In this document: piece by piece, positions 12,546 through 25,300 of the stretch
Layout: the number at the start of each line of letters is the position of its first letter
Numbering within the stretch: the first letter of the stretch is position 1
Notes under the pieces: generated by a model
What the model was told of the DNA's origin: nothing
The model's database searches: none
Seen by the model: the letters and a program-made list of their open reading frames with translations, nothing else
Source of the DNA: Phlebotomus papatasi
Taxonomy: Eukaryota; Arthropoda; Insecta; Diptera; Psychodidae
Length of the DNA: 64,000 bases
Direction of reading: 5' to 3'
NCBI RefSeq assembly: GCF_024763615.1
Contig: NC_077224.1
Location: 69,326,712-69,390,711 of the forward strand
Program-made: the position numbers and the translations under genes

Positions 12546-13054
12546 TAACATAAATTATCTCACATTAAATTATTTTCTCGCACAAATCACTTTTTTACCA
12601 AAATAATCCTTGAAAGCACTCATTAACCCGGGAAAAAATGTCCAATCCAATCATTTGAATTTGACAACACCTCATGGCTAGGCCACTGTCTTCATTACTT
12701 CGTACACCGTAACAAACTTTTGATCGATGAAGTGTTGCATTACTTTTTTTAAATTAATTTTATTAGTTTTTAATACTATTACTTTTAAATAGTTATTTAA
12801 TATGGAAATAAAGAAAATAATGGAATCAAACACTTAATTTAAAAAAAAAAAATAATTAATTTTGTTTTTTAAAGCCTGTTTCACTAGAAATGAGCACCGC
12901 AACAAACTTATGATTCCTATGGTATATATATATATCTGCATTTGTTTTGTATCTGCCTTTGACGTAAATAACGATACAGACGTCGTCTTTCCGTGAAATG
13001 TTAACACAAAAGAAATGCAGATACGACAACGCTTGATGTAACCGACGATATACC
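12546..13054. other. AT-rich non-coding stretch
   Basis: No gene. It contains a short (TA)n tract near 12925 and poly-A around 12841. The flank next to the Tc1-type pseudogene may include its degraded 5' end, but no terminal inverted repeat could be recognised. Confidence 0.35.
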
Positions 13055-13376
13055 TACAGTAGACTCTCCCTAATTCATCTGTTTTAAGATCGGACTACTT
13101 TTAATTCTGGCAGTAGTTAAATTTGAAAAAAGTTTTCCAACGTTTTTCAAATTTTAGAATGATGCAAATATGCCATAGTTTGTCTTAGTTATGATGTGAT
13201 TTTGCATTATTGAAGGGTTTTCATGAAAGTTACAATAAATATAGATATGTAAAATTAATATGAGTATGCAGCTGAACAAAAAATCGTCACATATCTAAAA
13301 GTTTGACGCCCGAATTTCTCTCTAATTCAGGTGACATTTTGGTCCCAAATGACCAAATTTGAGATTGTCTATTGTA
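13055..13376. mobile_element. 322-bp TA-flanked MITE (CAGTAGACTCTC ends)
   Basis: TA followed by CAGTAGACTCTCCCTAATTC at 13055 is matched by the complement of CAATAGACAATCTCAAATTT ending at 13376, again followed by TA. A similar CAGTAGACTCTC end defines the shorter element at 27363-27600. The TA duplication suggests Tc1/mariner-type mobilisation. There is no internal gene. Confidence 0.75.
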
Positions 13377-13724
13377 TGTAATTTTGTTTATTAACTTCAC
13401 TTTAGAAGAAAAAACGTTTTCTCACCCTAATAAAACACATTTTAAATAAAAGTTATCGCAAGTACCCTTAATTTATTTACACTACTGATAATAAGATTGT
13501 CAAGATTGTAATTTTTTTTTTGTAAAGTTCGAGCAAACATACGTACACTCAGTCCCGGGATTAAGCACATTTTCGGGACCGAAAAAAAACGTGCGAAATG
13601 GCATAACGCATCGAGAAAATTTGCATACCCGCAGGGGCTTTCTTTTGAATAAATCTGCCGTAGAACGCATTCGTTGCAGAGTAAGGTAATTGTTCTAATT
13701 CAAAACCATTTTCAGACGCTTTAA

Positions 13725-14252
13725 CCCATTCCTTACCATGATATTACACATCATACACAAATTGAGTGATTTTAGATGATTTATTTCAGGGCAATTGATA
13801 TTCGAATTTCTGTCGGCAGTGGATTTTTAGTTACTTTAGTTCTTCAATTACTTGGGAAAAATACTCCGACAGAGATAGAGATGCATTTTGTTGTTCTTTT
13901 TTCGCTTCGCGGAAGGTCATGCAAAATTTTTGCTCAAAATGGCGGACGGAAAATACGACATCCCGTCGAATTTGTTAAAATTGGCCTCTTTCCTCTTTCC
14001 TGATTTGAATTCTGGTTCCCAATATGTTTTCTTGGATAGTTACTCTATCTAAAGCAATAAAGTTTGTAATGAATTAATGTACAGAATTTAAATTCAGTGA
14101 CCGTTAAGACGCGTGTTTGAGGGCGGCTCCCCGCACCCCCATAATGGATAATTTTTTTTCTTTTCAAAAAATTCATCTATTAATCTGTAGGAAACTAGTC
14201 CCAAAATGTGAACATAATATCTTAAGTATTTCTGGTACATTGACTGAATGGG
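13725..14252. mobile_element. 528-bp piggyBac-like MITE with TTAA target-site duplication
   Basis: The insertion begins CCCATTC directly after TTAA (13721-13724) and ends GAATGGG directly before TTAA (14253-14256). The related uninterrupted copy of the host element at about 50020 reads CGCTTTAACTTTG at the same point, so the empty site is visible in this window. TTAA duplication and ends starting with CCC are the signature of piggyBac transposons. The interior shows no transposase. Confidence 0.85.
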
Positions 14253-14280
14253 TTAACTTTGACAGAAGATGCAACACATT

Positions 14281-14706
14281 CACAGCGAACAGACTGGGCT
14301 TTTCTACATGGTCATTGCTTTTTTACACGTGGAAAAAATATTCAAAAAAATTGCAGCACCAAAACAATTTTTCCACTAATTTGATGTTTCTTATGTTGTA
14401 TAAGACAATATTCTTTGAAAAGAAAATGATATATTAGTAAAATTTCCCGATTACAAGTACCTTGAGAAAAGAGCAAAGAGCAATTGACCGAATTGACCGG
14501 TCAATTGCTTTTCGCTCTTGATTCGAGGTGTTTAGATTTGGGAAATTTTACTAATAAATCATTTTCTTTTCAAAGAATATTGTCTTATAAAACATAAGAA
14601 ACATCACATTAGTGGAAAAATTGTTTTGGTGCTGTAATTTTTTGAATATTTTTTCCACGTGTAAAAAAGCAATGACCATGTAGAAAAGCCCAGTCTGTGC
14701 GCTGTG
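14281..14706. mobile_element. 426-bp foldback element with CACAGCG ends and ATT duplication
   Basis: CACAGCGAACAGACTGGG at 14281 and its complement ending at 14706 begin arms of about 165 bp that pair almost perfectly (14281-14447 with 14533-14706) around a centre containing AATTGACCGGTCAATT. ATT flanks both sides, and the empty site (CAACACATTAAGTTC) is present at about 50040 in the sister copy of the host element. Ends in CACAG with a 3-bp duplication recall CACTA-type transposons; this is inference only. Confidence 0.85.
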
Positions 14707-15516
14707 ATTAAGTTCATATTTTTTTTTTCTGAAGAGAATTTCATAAATTTACTCCTTGCCTCTTCTGGAATGTTTCTGTTTAGTGAAAATTCTTTAAATA
14801 TAATTTGAAAACTACTTAAATACAAGAAAAATACGCGAGTGTAAAATGCTTCTATTGGAAACAAATTAATCCAAATGGAAACAAGGGAAATTTTCTAATT
14901 GGAGATAAACAACGTAAGTGAAACCGCGACGAAAGGCTTTCAAAACTTTGTTCAGTTGCTCTTGAGCGCAGGATTTGTTCTTATTCTTGGTCTTTGCTCC
15001 TTTCGCATCTAAAACAATAAGAAAATCCATCCAAAAAAATTATATTTCCCGGGTTTTCTATTGAACCATTTGCAGACACTTCAGAATAACCCTTTTTTGT
15101 TCACAAAACAGGTAATTATTTCATTTAAAAAACTTCACGTACCGTTAACAATAAAGATTAGCACTGAATTTAACTAAAATTATCCAGAAATATGACATAA
15201 ATGTTAAATAAAACGAATTAACAACAGTCACCTTATTGTGTTTTTCATTGGAAAACATGGTCGATCAATGAAAAATTCGATGGTGATAAGGTATACTTTT
15301 AATTTTTCTGAGAAATAAACAAATTAAAATTTGTGAATATGAATGGATTTTCGCTTTATTTGGAGCAAAATTAACTAAATAATGAAACTGTGGTATAGAA
15401 AATGTATAAATATAATAATTTAGTACTGTATTTATCATGAAAACAGTGTCGTTTCCATTTGGAATAGCGAAAAATTTCCATTTGGAGCAAGTGTTGAATT
15501 AGCTTAATTAACCCTA

Positions 15517-15923
15517 AGTAAAATTATCCCAGCAAAATATTGTACATACCCTGTACTACAAGTGCTGAAAGTTCAATAACACATTTCACCACGAGAAGAA
15601 TATCATAGAAAGAGAGACGAGTGAGAGACTTTTTTTTCCGGCAAATGCTGGATGGTATTGTGTGGAAAAATCAATGCCAGACTTTCCAAATACCATCATC
15701 TGAAGCTTCTGGCAATATGGTGTTTTTTGTCTCCTTGTATTCTGATGTGATGTTGAGGAAGTACAAATAAACATTATATATTTCCCACCTAATATCATAT
15801 CCATTGGTTCAATTTCTCTGTCGAACTCCCGCGGATAACACACAGGTCGACACATGAACTTTGGAAGGCAATTGATATAGTTGGATTGGAATAAACATGG
15901 ATATTGTGTATTCTTGTTCTCAG
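15517..15923. other. Non-coding stretch leading to the first coding exon of Pix
   Basis: I see no gene on the + strand. The long minus-strand frame over 15586-16269 is the antisense of the SH3 exon and has no independent support. A pyrimidine-rich run ending in TTCTTGTTCTCAG at 15923 is the best splice acceptor before the Pix start. Confidence 0.4.
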
Positions 15924-15987
15924 TCGCGTGGTGATCATCAAACTGTGCAGGGAGTAGAGGTGATTTGTGGGAGAGACAGATACAGGA
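15924..15987 (+). other. Predicted end of the 5' untranslated region of Pix, after a splice acceptor
   Basis: The acceptor TTCTTGTTCTCAG ends at 15923. An in-frame TGA at 15961-15963 closes the reading frame upstream of the tandem ATGs at 15988 and 15991, so translation must begin there unless a nearer acceptor (TACAG at 15985) is used. The upstream leader exon(s) were not identified. Confidence 0.5.
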
Positions 15988-16328
15988 ATGATGGAGACTC
16001 CGTATACAGTTCAGGCGGAGTATTCCTTCAAGGGGTCCAACAATGACGAGTTGTGCTTCAAGAAGGGGGACATAATAACGGTGACTCAGCGTGAGGAAGG
16101 GGGTTGGTGGGAGGGGACGCTGGGTGATAAGACTGGATGGTTCCCCAGTAATTACGTGAAGGAGTACAAGACCCCATTGCCTCCTGCGGAAACCATCAGG
16201 CCACCCGAAGAGATTCAGGCTAGTCGTTCCCTTGTCCTCAATGATCTGCTTGAGAGCGAAAAGGCTCATGTGGCAGAAATTCGGGGACTCTTGGAGAATT
16301 TCCTGGAGCCTCTGTCAAACAGTCAAAT
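15988..16328 (+). CDS. Pix: Pix exon 1: start codon, SH3 domain and beginning of DH domain
   Basis: It encodes residues 1-113 and two bases of the next codon. The SH3 fold is clear: AEYSF in the place of ALYDY, NNDELCFKKGD for the RT loop, GGWWEGT with the double Trp, and GWFPSNYV at the end. After a Pro-rich hinge (LPPAETIRPPEE), the segment SLVLNDLLESEKAHVAEI starts the first conserved helix of the DH domain. The SH3 of PIX binds an unusual PxxxPR motif in PAK. The exon ends at a GTGAGA donor (16329), phase 2. The second ATG (15991) could equally be used as the start. Confidence 0.95.
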
Positions 16329-19300
16329 GTGAGAAATTAATTATAAATACACGCCCTTCTGAAAATGAAGGGGGTGGCTTTTCATGGCAGCACGCAATTT
16401 TTCATGCGTCTCCCCTTTTTTTTTCTTGTATTTATTTATTTTGACAGATTATCATCAGACGAATACGCTCAACTAATGTGTAATTTTGTAGAAATAGTAG
16501 AAATTCACGAGGATCTTTTGTTAAACATTGAAGACTGCAACGATCGTGTTGGGAAATTATTTCTATCGAAGGCATCAGTGATCAAGAATAGTCATCAGGC
16601 CTATTGTGCGGCTCATCCACGTGCCATAGTTATTTTGGATAAATACAAGTAAGGATACTTTTTCTTTCTTTTTTAAATTTATTAACATTCTAGAAATTAT
16701 TGCTCTTTAGATTTTCTTTATTTTTTTTATTCCAATTATATAATGTCTGTGTTTTATGCTTCAGCTGTGCAGATTTTATGCGCAATATGAGAAGTGCGTG
16801 TTTTATGCACAATCTGAACCATCTTGTGCTTCAGCTTTGCGTGTTTTCAAAACAATTTTGACTTAATATATTTTTTTTTTATTTCAACTCTAAACCTTGA
16901 AAGAATATAAAGGCAAAATGCTTTTTAAAAATTAGAGGGGCGTGCCAGAAAGTCTGAAGGAATTAAAAGTTTTTTTTTATTTCAACGCGTTTGAACGATT
17001 AAAAGACATAATGAGCCCGATCACAAGTAGATTTTGATTCTCCAATAGTGTCTTGGATGAAAGGTAAATGGAACTCTATTTGCACAAAAAGTCGTTGAAG
17101 TTCGAAGAATTCAAATTCAATTTCGAATTTTCATACAGTGCTGTCTCGCTATATGCACAGTTTGGGTGCTTTTTTTGACAGTTCTCTCTCTGAATATGCA
17201 CAACTTTTTTTGAAATTCCCAACGGTTTTTTCCTTCTTTTAATAAATTATTATATTTTTTATTGTTCTAGAATTTCCCGTGTTATTTTAACTATAATATG
17301 AGACAGAAAATATAAAATTAAGGTAATTAAAAACGAGAAAAATTAGTTACCAAGAAAATAATTTTCTTTATTACTTTGCCAAAATGTAAACAAATTGATT
17401 TTGAATGCAACCGACACAAAAGCTGTGCATATAGAGAGTGTGCATATAAAGAGACAGCACTGTACTAAATTTTCGAACAAGTTGGGGAAAATTTATCAAA
17501 TATCACACTAAAAAGCTCGCAAAAGAGTTACTCAGTGATTATGGAGTGATTAAATACTGGGGCGAGAACAGTAAATGTCGTTGTTCAGTTTTTTCCTCAC
17601 AACAATGCGAAGACCGACACATTTTGACACTTGAGCACTTCGAAATTCGAACAGGATATTACTTCCGCCACCTTACGAAAGTATTAAGAAGTAAGAAAGT
17701 CTCTTTTTTGGATCTTCAAATAGATTTTCGAATTTTTCAAGATCTACTTCTGTACGGAAAGAATGCATTTCAAAAATTAGAGGGGCGCCTCATAGTCTCT
17801 GAGTCTCTTTTGTTACAATACTTTTCAGTTTAACATGCCAAGAATAAAGGGCCAGGACGTGAGCTACGGGGTAACCCATGACAGTTCATTTGATTAAAAA
17901 AAATAGACAAACCGGCGCCCCTGATGGCTTGCGCCCTGGGTGGGCCGCCCTTCCCGCACCCCTCTAGGTACGCTACTGAGTTTGTAGATAATTTTTTTTA
18001 TTAAAAAATTACTACTTCTAATCAAGAAATGAAAAGAACGAAGTATGTTACGAAATTTTATCAACGAGGGTCCGGAAATGTTGGACGTGGAAAATCACTC
18101 AGGGAAAATGCATAAACTTTTTCCAGAGCTTTCGGTTCAGTCTCCATGCCTTCATCAGTGACCAAGTCTTTAAGTTCTTCTCTGAGTTTCGTTCAACTTG
18201 GTCAGACTTATTTGAACCGGGAACATGTAGAGTATCGTCTTTGTTCGGTGCGAACAGACTGGCTCCCTGATCCCACAAAAATCCCGATATAAAGGAAAAT
18301 ATAAAATTTGTTATTGCCTACAGTAGTGAAAATTGTTAAATTAGTAAGAAAGTTTCACTATTCTATAAATGTGCCCGGCCCGGTCCAAATAAGTCTGACA
18401 AAGTTGAACGAAACTCAGAGAAGAACTTAAAGACTTCCACTGATGAAGTCTTGGAGACTGAGCCGAAAACTCTGGAAAAAGTTGAAGCATTTTTCCTGAG
18501 TGATTTTCCATTTCCGACGATTTCCGGACCCCATTAATAAAACTAGTTTTACATCGGTTTTTTCTGTTATAAAAGGACGCTCCTGGGTAGGGTTTCTGTA
18601 AAGAAGTGATCGGTTTAATCGGATCAATAACGAGATTTTGTTAAAGGGGCGACATGGCAAAGCCTCCCAGATTTTACGGAAAGCTCGAATTCGTGACTTA
18701 TATGTTATACCTTAAAAGTACTTTCGCATGATTTACCCCGTTTACCGGTTAAAAATCGAGTTTTGAAAAGATTGTGAACAAATTGAATAGTTTAGGAGTA
18801 ATACAATTGATTTTCTGACAAAAATTATTTATCGGTTATGAATCAGTATATTACCGGATCATAACAGATTGAACCGATTGACAGATTTGTTTTGGATTTG
18901 GAGTGGCTTTGTGTCATCCGACAATTATAAAAAAAATACATTTTTACTGCTCGAACTATACAGAGAGAGCACTATATTATAATCCATCGATTTTTTCACA
19001 CCCCCCCCCCCCAAGTTTCTACCTTCCATCCTCCGGAGACCACTATTCTCAACAAATCTTCACGTTTCAGACGATTTCTGGGAAATGTCGTCACGCTGTT
19101 TGTCCGTCTAGCCGTCTGTCCGTCCGGCTGTCGCCAGCTCTAGAGGCCAAACGGTTAGAGATAAAGACTTGGGACCTTCGGGGGACCCCCCCATAAGTCC
19201 ACCCAAGGATCGTTAACATGCCCCTCATTTTCCCCCCACCCCTCCACTTCCCCTCCAAAACTATGTTTTTTTGAGATTGCTCGAAAACACGTCTTGCGAT

Positions 19301-22300
19301 TTTTTTTTCATTTTTGGATATGTTCTAGAGATTATCCAGGCGAACATTTCGTCCATATACGAAAATACCGTTGCATCATTCCTAATAACGGTTTTTCAAG
19401 TTCAAAAGTTAAAAAGACACTAGAAAGCGCATTTATCAAGCAAATGGGGTCATGTTTGGGGTCGTTGGAAAGGTCTTGGAATTTCCTACCAAACTGAACC
19501 GGTTCCAATCGGTTTTGAATCGGTAATGAACCGGTTCATAACCGATAAAAAAATTTATCTGAAAATCAATCCCATTACTTTTAAAACTATTTTGGGGGAT
19601 TTTTTGAGAGATTTATGAATCGGTTCAAATCGGTTGAGAACCGGTAAACGGTAAATGATGCGAAAGTACTTTTGCGGTATAGCATCTAAGTCACGAGTTC
19701 GAGCATTTCGCAAGGCCTGAGACGCTTTGCAACTCCTTTTTTGAAGTAAATAGGAGATATCGAGAGAAAATGAACATTATGTCACTGATGTGAAAATCAA
19801 TTTAAGGGGGTCCAGCAAAACCCTAATTCGCTATCTGCATCCGTTTAACCAGTAGGCGTAGTAATGGTCGGATAAAAAATTACAATGTTGGTCATTTGAT
19901 AAGCAACTAAAATGGATTAAGCCGGAAGGTTTCCTAAAGGAAATTTGTGTTATTTGTACAGAGATGAACTGGAGACTTTTATGGAGCGTCAAGGAGCTGC
20001 TTCGCCAGGTCTTTTGGTACTAACAACGGGCCTATCGAAGCCATTTCGTCGCCTTGAGAAGTATTCAGCCATGTTGCAGGAGTTGGAGAGGCACATGGAA
20101 TGTGGTCATCCAGATCGAGGGGACACTCAGCGAAGTGTGGCTGTTTACAAGGATATTGCCGTAAGCAATCATCTGTTTTTTTGCTTTTTTTTCTGTCGAG
20201 AAATTGACAAATTGATCGAATTTAATTTAGTCCACGTGCGCTGCCACGAGAAGGCAAAAGGAACTCGAACTGCAGGTATTAACTGGTCCAGTTCGGGGTT
20301 GGCAGGGACAGGAATTAAGCACTCTCGGGGACATTATTCATATGGGAAGTGTAGCTGTTGGACCAGATCACAGAGATCGGTATTTCGTCCTCTTTCCCCA
20401 AACACTGCTCATTTTGAGTGTCAGTCAGAGGATGAGTGCATTTATTTACGAGGTGAGTAATTCCTCTATCTTTTCACGTCCGATAAAAATCAATGCTGGG
20501 ATGGTTTCGTGTTTATACCACAATCTCTAGCAGTGAATCACATTAGTTATGACTCCCTGGGATTGATGAATGTGCGGTGAAAATCACGTTCTAAGAGGGT
20601 TTTCCATTGCACATTTGTTTATTTCTCTATTGGACTTTTTTTTGTTGAAAGGAGAATAAATCACGTCGTGCAGCAGACTAAACACTAGTTTTTCATGCAA
20701 GAAAATGAATTCATTGGGATAACTCAACTATTGTTCTTTGAAGTTGATATGACACCTAACGATGATTGGCTTAAGTTTTAATTGAAAAAGGCTCTTTTTA
20801 TTTGCTTTCACGTTGCTTTTTCAAAGGCAGAATGTCAATATTGATTGATGCAAACAACTCCCTGGTAAAATAATTGGAATGAAATATTCTTGTAAACTTT
20901 TTTAAATAGTTTTTTTTTTCGATGAATATTTCTCAAAGAGTCTTAGATTTTTTTTTAAATTTGTTTTAGTGAGAATTTTCAAAAATTCATAATTGATATT
21001 AGAAAAATAAGATTGAGAAGTTGCATTATGTTTGTAAAGGAACAAAAATGCTCGTTAAGTGATCATACTACGAGCCCTATGAGCAATGTTTGTGAAAAAC
21101 GTACAAACTTTGACGAACTTGTTTGCAATTTATACGATTTATAAGCATTTCGTAAGTTTCCATTCCAGACCCAGTGGGAATTCACAAACTTGTATGAAAG
21201 ATTTTACGAAATATTTTCTCTTTGTATAAAAATTAAAAATTTTAAGGACACGGTACCAAATTTCGGCCAGCATGCAATTTCGGTCACTTCTTTTGTTTCT
21301 CAAATTCTCATGAATTTTTAGTTTTTGCATGCTCTAGAGATTATTCAATGCATAAAAGACAATAAAAATGTCACTTAGACAACCAAGACGATGCGAATAA
21401 GATTTTGGAAGAATTCCTGAAGGGTAAGAAATTATGAGAATCAAAGTGGCCGAAATATTACCCAAAGCTATACTTTTATTCATTTTCAAAATTATTAAGA
21501 ATGACTTTAGCGACAACAAAGACGATAAACTATAAACAAGTTTTCAAGCAACACCCCTTAAAAAAAGTTATAAAAAATCAATTATTATTACAAATAATTT
21601 GCATTTCAAACTAAACACATTGGCGTTTACATGGAACTATGCAGAAATTTGGTACAGTTACCTTAAGTTTAAATGCTTTCTTTTTATCAAAAGCATCAAT
21701 AAATTTTAAATTTGTGTAAGAAAAATAATACAAACGCCGGGTTTGAGTTAAACACAATATGCAATAGGGGAGACTGGGGCAAAAAGTAACAAAACGGATA
21801 TTTTATTTTTTTACGAGCTACTCGATTGTTTCAAAAATTTCTAATTAGCGCAGTTTTATAGGAAAATTCCCGCTCTACAACTTTGTGAAAGTAGTATTCC
21901 TCTATTTTTATGTTTATCGAATCAATTTCTAAAAGGTAATTTTGTGACTGTTTTCAAAAATGCTGGGGCAAATAGTACCAGAGATTTTGTATTATCATAT
22001 TTTGATTCGCTTTATTACAGGCTTCCGTAAATTTGAAAAAATACCGAGAGGACATATTTTCATAGAAAATTTATTCATCTACACCTTTGTAAAACACCGT
22101 TTTCTCTGCGAGAAAAGTGAGAAAACGAGAAAAGCGCTTTTCAAGCTATTTTAGAAAAAAACACACAGAAGACTGCAAATCGTTTGACCAATGCAAACAA
22201 CAAGCGGCGAGACGTGGTAATGACGTTTCCTTTCGCCGTGAGACATAAGAAATTGCTTCGCTTTTTGTTACTCTTTGCCCCAATAGCAAAATTCCGCGGA

Positions 22301-25300
22301 AATTCCAATGGAAAACTAGCGTCCAAATTGGAAAAATCCACGAAATTTAACGCTAAAATGCCTCAAAGTTTTCCATGGAATTTGGAGCCGGTAATTCCAT
22401 TGGAATGATAGCCCTCCATGGAATTTCAAGTACGATCCACTGGAATTTCAGCGTTAAATTCCGCGGAGTTCCGTGGAACATTTATATGGAAACTCACACG
22501 TGAAAAGTTCACAGGATAAGCTGGAAAAATCGTATGGAAATTTTCACTATTTTTTCATAGGGTTTTATACACTGAGAAAAAAACTGGGGTGCGATTAACA
22601 TTTTTTCCTCATAAATTTAACACTTTTTAAGTGTAAAAAGGGACAGATAATCCTAACCGGCTTATGTAGGTGAGATTCTTAACGTGAGCTAACTCGGAGT
22701 GCATGCAAATTCGATTTAGAGCTGAAGTTGGGAGACGCCATTCAGTTATCTTGAATCAAATTCGTGAAATTATACAAATTTTGTATTTAAACCAAAATAT
22801 CAAGGATTTGGATGAACTGATAGAAAAGTGATATATGGGTGAAATGTAGACCAGAATGTTCTCTATAATTTTCCTATAGAACATGATCTCATCGATTACT
22901 CAGAAGCCAAGATACGCGAGTTTTTTTGTTTCTTAACTCGTTTTTTCATCCAGAGTGCCCCAAGTAGTCATTTGTTGAACTTCAACTATATCAAAGAATT
23001 GTTGTATTTTGCGGGACTTTCCATTTAAACCCCTATTTTAAGTGTCTTGGTGGAGTAGAGGCAGTCAAATTGGCATCTGAGTGATTTCAAAGCGTTATTA
23101 TTGAAAAAATCAATTTTTTCACACTTAAACGGCAAAATCGGAGTGATAGCGTAGTCTGAGTGGAAAATGATGTATGGGCGAAATGTAGAGACAAATGTTC
23201 TCTACAATTATGTTGAAGTAATCATCAAAATCGGTTAAGCACGTGTCGAGATAATTGAGGTTATGTGATATTGAAATTGGTTTTTCGACTGTGGCGCCCC
23301 TGGTGTTGGTCCCACGAAGTTCAAATATTCTAGAAAGTTGTAGCATTTGGTGAGATCTTTCGTTTAAGCCCTCATTCATCAAAATCGGTCACATAGAACC
23401 GGAGATATGATTTTTTTGAATTTTGTGAACTTTGACCCCTCATATCTCCGGTTCTATTGAAACCACAGCGCGCATACGCACCATTTTGGAAACGTCCTAG
23501 ACTGGACTACAACATACTAAAATTTGATTAACTTGCACAATGCCGTTTTTGAGAAAAGTGACTTTGAATTTCGATGAATTTTGACGCTATCACAGCGCCA
23601 CCTGTGGTGACTTTTTGAACTTCCATCTGAAAGTGCTTATCGAGACGAAACCAAAAAGGTAAAATTTAGGTCGCTATGTTAATTAGAACCGGAGATAGAG
23701 GCCGGTCAATATTCGAACTTTGACCCCTTATAGCTCGGGTCAGGGGTTATGGATCGACTTAAGGTTTTTTTTGTTTGATAGGTATAATCAACGGCTACAA
23801 CATACTAAAATTTCAGCCCGATGCACAATGGAATTTTTGAGTTATTTAACTTTTAAGATTTAAAAATTTTCTTTTTAAAAAAAGCGCCACTAGCGGTGGT
23901 TTTATGAACTTGCGATGTTAGAAGGAGAAGTGGAATTTCACGAGAGCTTTCCAAAAAGCCCTCACTTTTTAAATTCTGACAATTATAACCGGAGTTATGG
24001 CCATTTTAAGAAATTTTTTTTGGACCCTTATAGCTCGGGTCAGGGGGGTCGGGGGACCTTAAGTTTGGTATTGATGGAAAGCTCTAAGGCCCAGCTATAA
24101 CATACTAAAATTTGAGCCCGCTCGATGCCATAGGGGCGGAGCTATTGAGAAAACAAAAAAAGGGGGGTCTTCAAAATGGCGGAAGGAGGGGTGGGGGGTG
24201 GGGGGTCTATGCACCAAGTTGCAATTTTCACCCGATATATAACCTTTGCCGAAAACCGCAAGTCGATATCTTTTTTAGTTTAGGAGCTATTAAGCTCCAA
24301 AGAGCGGCCGGCCGGCCGGCCAGCCGGCCGGCCGGCCGGCCGGCCGGGAACGTAAAATAGCCACATATATATTCGTGATCAGGAAGTGGCGAAACACATT
24401 TTGGCCAAATTTGAGGTCGATCGGACGACATGAAATTTTGTTAGGATTATAGTAGGTGAGATTGTTAAGAATCTCACCTAATATATCAACATTTTTTAAT
24501 GTTAATTTTACATCCTATTAGGGTGGAATCACCAGTTCTCGCCAGTGCCCCACGTCTCGCCACTTACATTGAAATCGCTATTTTTCGCAATTTATGAAAT
24601 AAATGAGTCGCAATTTTTTTGTATTGTTTCTGCTTCTACGCATAGAATCGAAATTATTTATTTTATTTATATTTATTTTAAGAATCCAACATCTCTTACC
24701 AAACGTACTAAGTGTCGTCAAATTTTCATCAGGCCAAAAATACATATTTGGGTAAATAATTTGTCTATTGAATATTTAATTGCACTTGTGGAATACATAA
24801 AATTTGTATTTAGTCAATTAATATTTCATTTTACATTATTTTTGTATAAAAATGAGGCATGGCGAGAAGTGGTAATATTCTGGAATTGATTTTACCACCT
24901 GTCGCCATATCTTTTCAATAGGCGACGCTAACTTCACTTCTTTGTCAAATTTGACTTATATTGTAACAAGGATTCAAAAGTTATGATTAAATGAATTTAA
25001 TTTTTTCCTAAACATGGCGATAGCCGGTTATTCCACCCTAAGAGTAAAATTAACATGAAAAAGGGTACCTTTAACCCCGAATACACCTAAAAAGGGTAAT
25101 ATTTACACCGATTTCGGATCAATACTGCAGGGTAAAATTAACATTTCCGGAATGTTATTTTAACTTTTTCGGATTTCTCTCACTCAGTGTATGGTTTTTT
25201 CCACTTTTTTTCTCGAATGTCAAATAAAATGGTGTGGATTATTTATTTCCAAACCTTCCGCAAACATTTTTAGTGACTTCTGCGACGAATTATAATATAA

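Larger units (their letters stand above)
13682..15516. mobile_element. Element E, copy 1: TA-flanked, split by two later insertions
   Basis: With the two insertions at 13725-14252 and 14281-14706 removed, this copy is about 0.87 kb. It aligns end to end with the uninterrupted copy at 49980-50822, from GACGCTTTAACTTTGACAGA through TGAAACTGTGGTATAGAAAA to the end ATTAGCTTAATTAACCCTA. Left and right ends (TAAGGTAAT and the complement of ATTAACCCTA) form short inverted repeats flanked by TA. A 3' fragment of the same family is at 41475-41765. No open reading frame is conserved between copies, so the family looks non-autonomous. Confidence 0.85.
22570..25189 (+). mobile_element. CACTGAG MITE (family C), copy split by two insertions
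   Basis: The left piece is 22570-22639 (CACTGAGAAAAAAACTGGGG to GTGTAAAAA). The middle piece is about 24481-24520 (TATATCAACATTTTTTAATG to CATCCTATTA). The right piece is about 25041-25189 (GAGTAAAATTAACATG to TCAGTG). Together they equal the 254-bp intact copy at 25337-25590. TA flanks both ends. The insertions are the Helentron-like element at 22640-24480 and the GGGTGGAATC element at 24519-25040. Confidence 0.9.

Noticed and set aside
15586..16269. 227-codon open frame on the minus strand
   Set aside because: Its right half is the antisense of the SH3 exon, whose plus-strand protein is unmistakable, and its left half shows no domain. The openness reflects the codon use of the sense exon.
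17546..17833. Frame ending KNAFQKLEGR, reminiscent of the mariner transposase C-terminus
   Set aside because: The likeness is limited to about ten residues, no DDE block or terminal repeats are recognisable around it, and neighbouring segments do not read as transposase in any frame.
24112..24360. Frame ending in Ala-Gly-Arg-Pro repeats
   Set aside because: The repeats come from the GGCC microsatellite within a non-coding element; the second copy of the element does not keep the frame.
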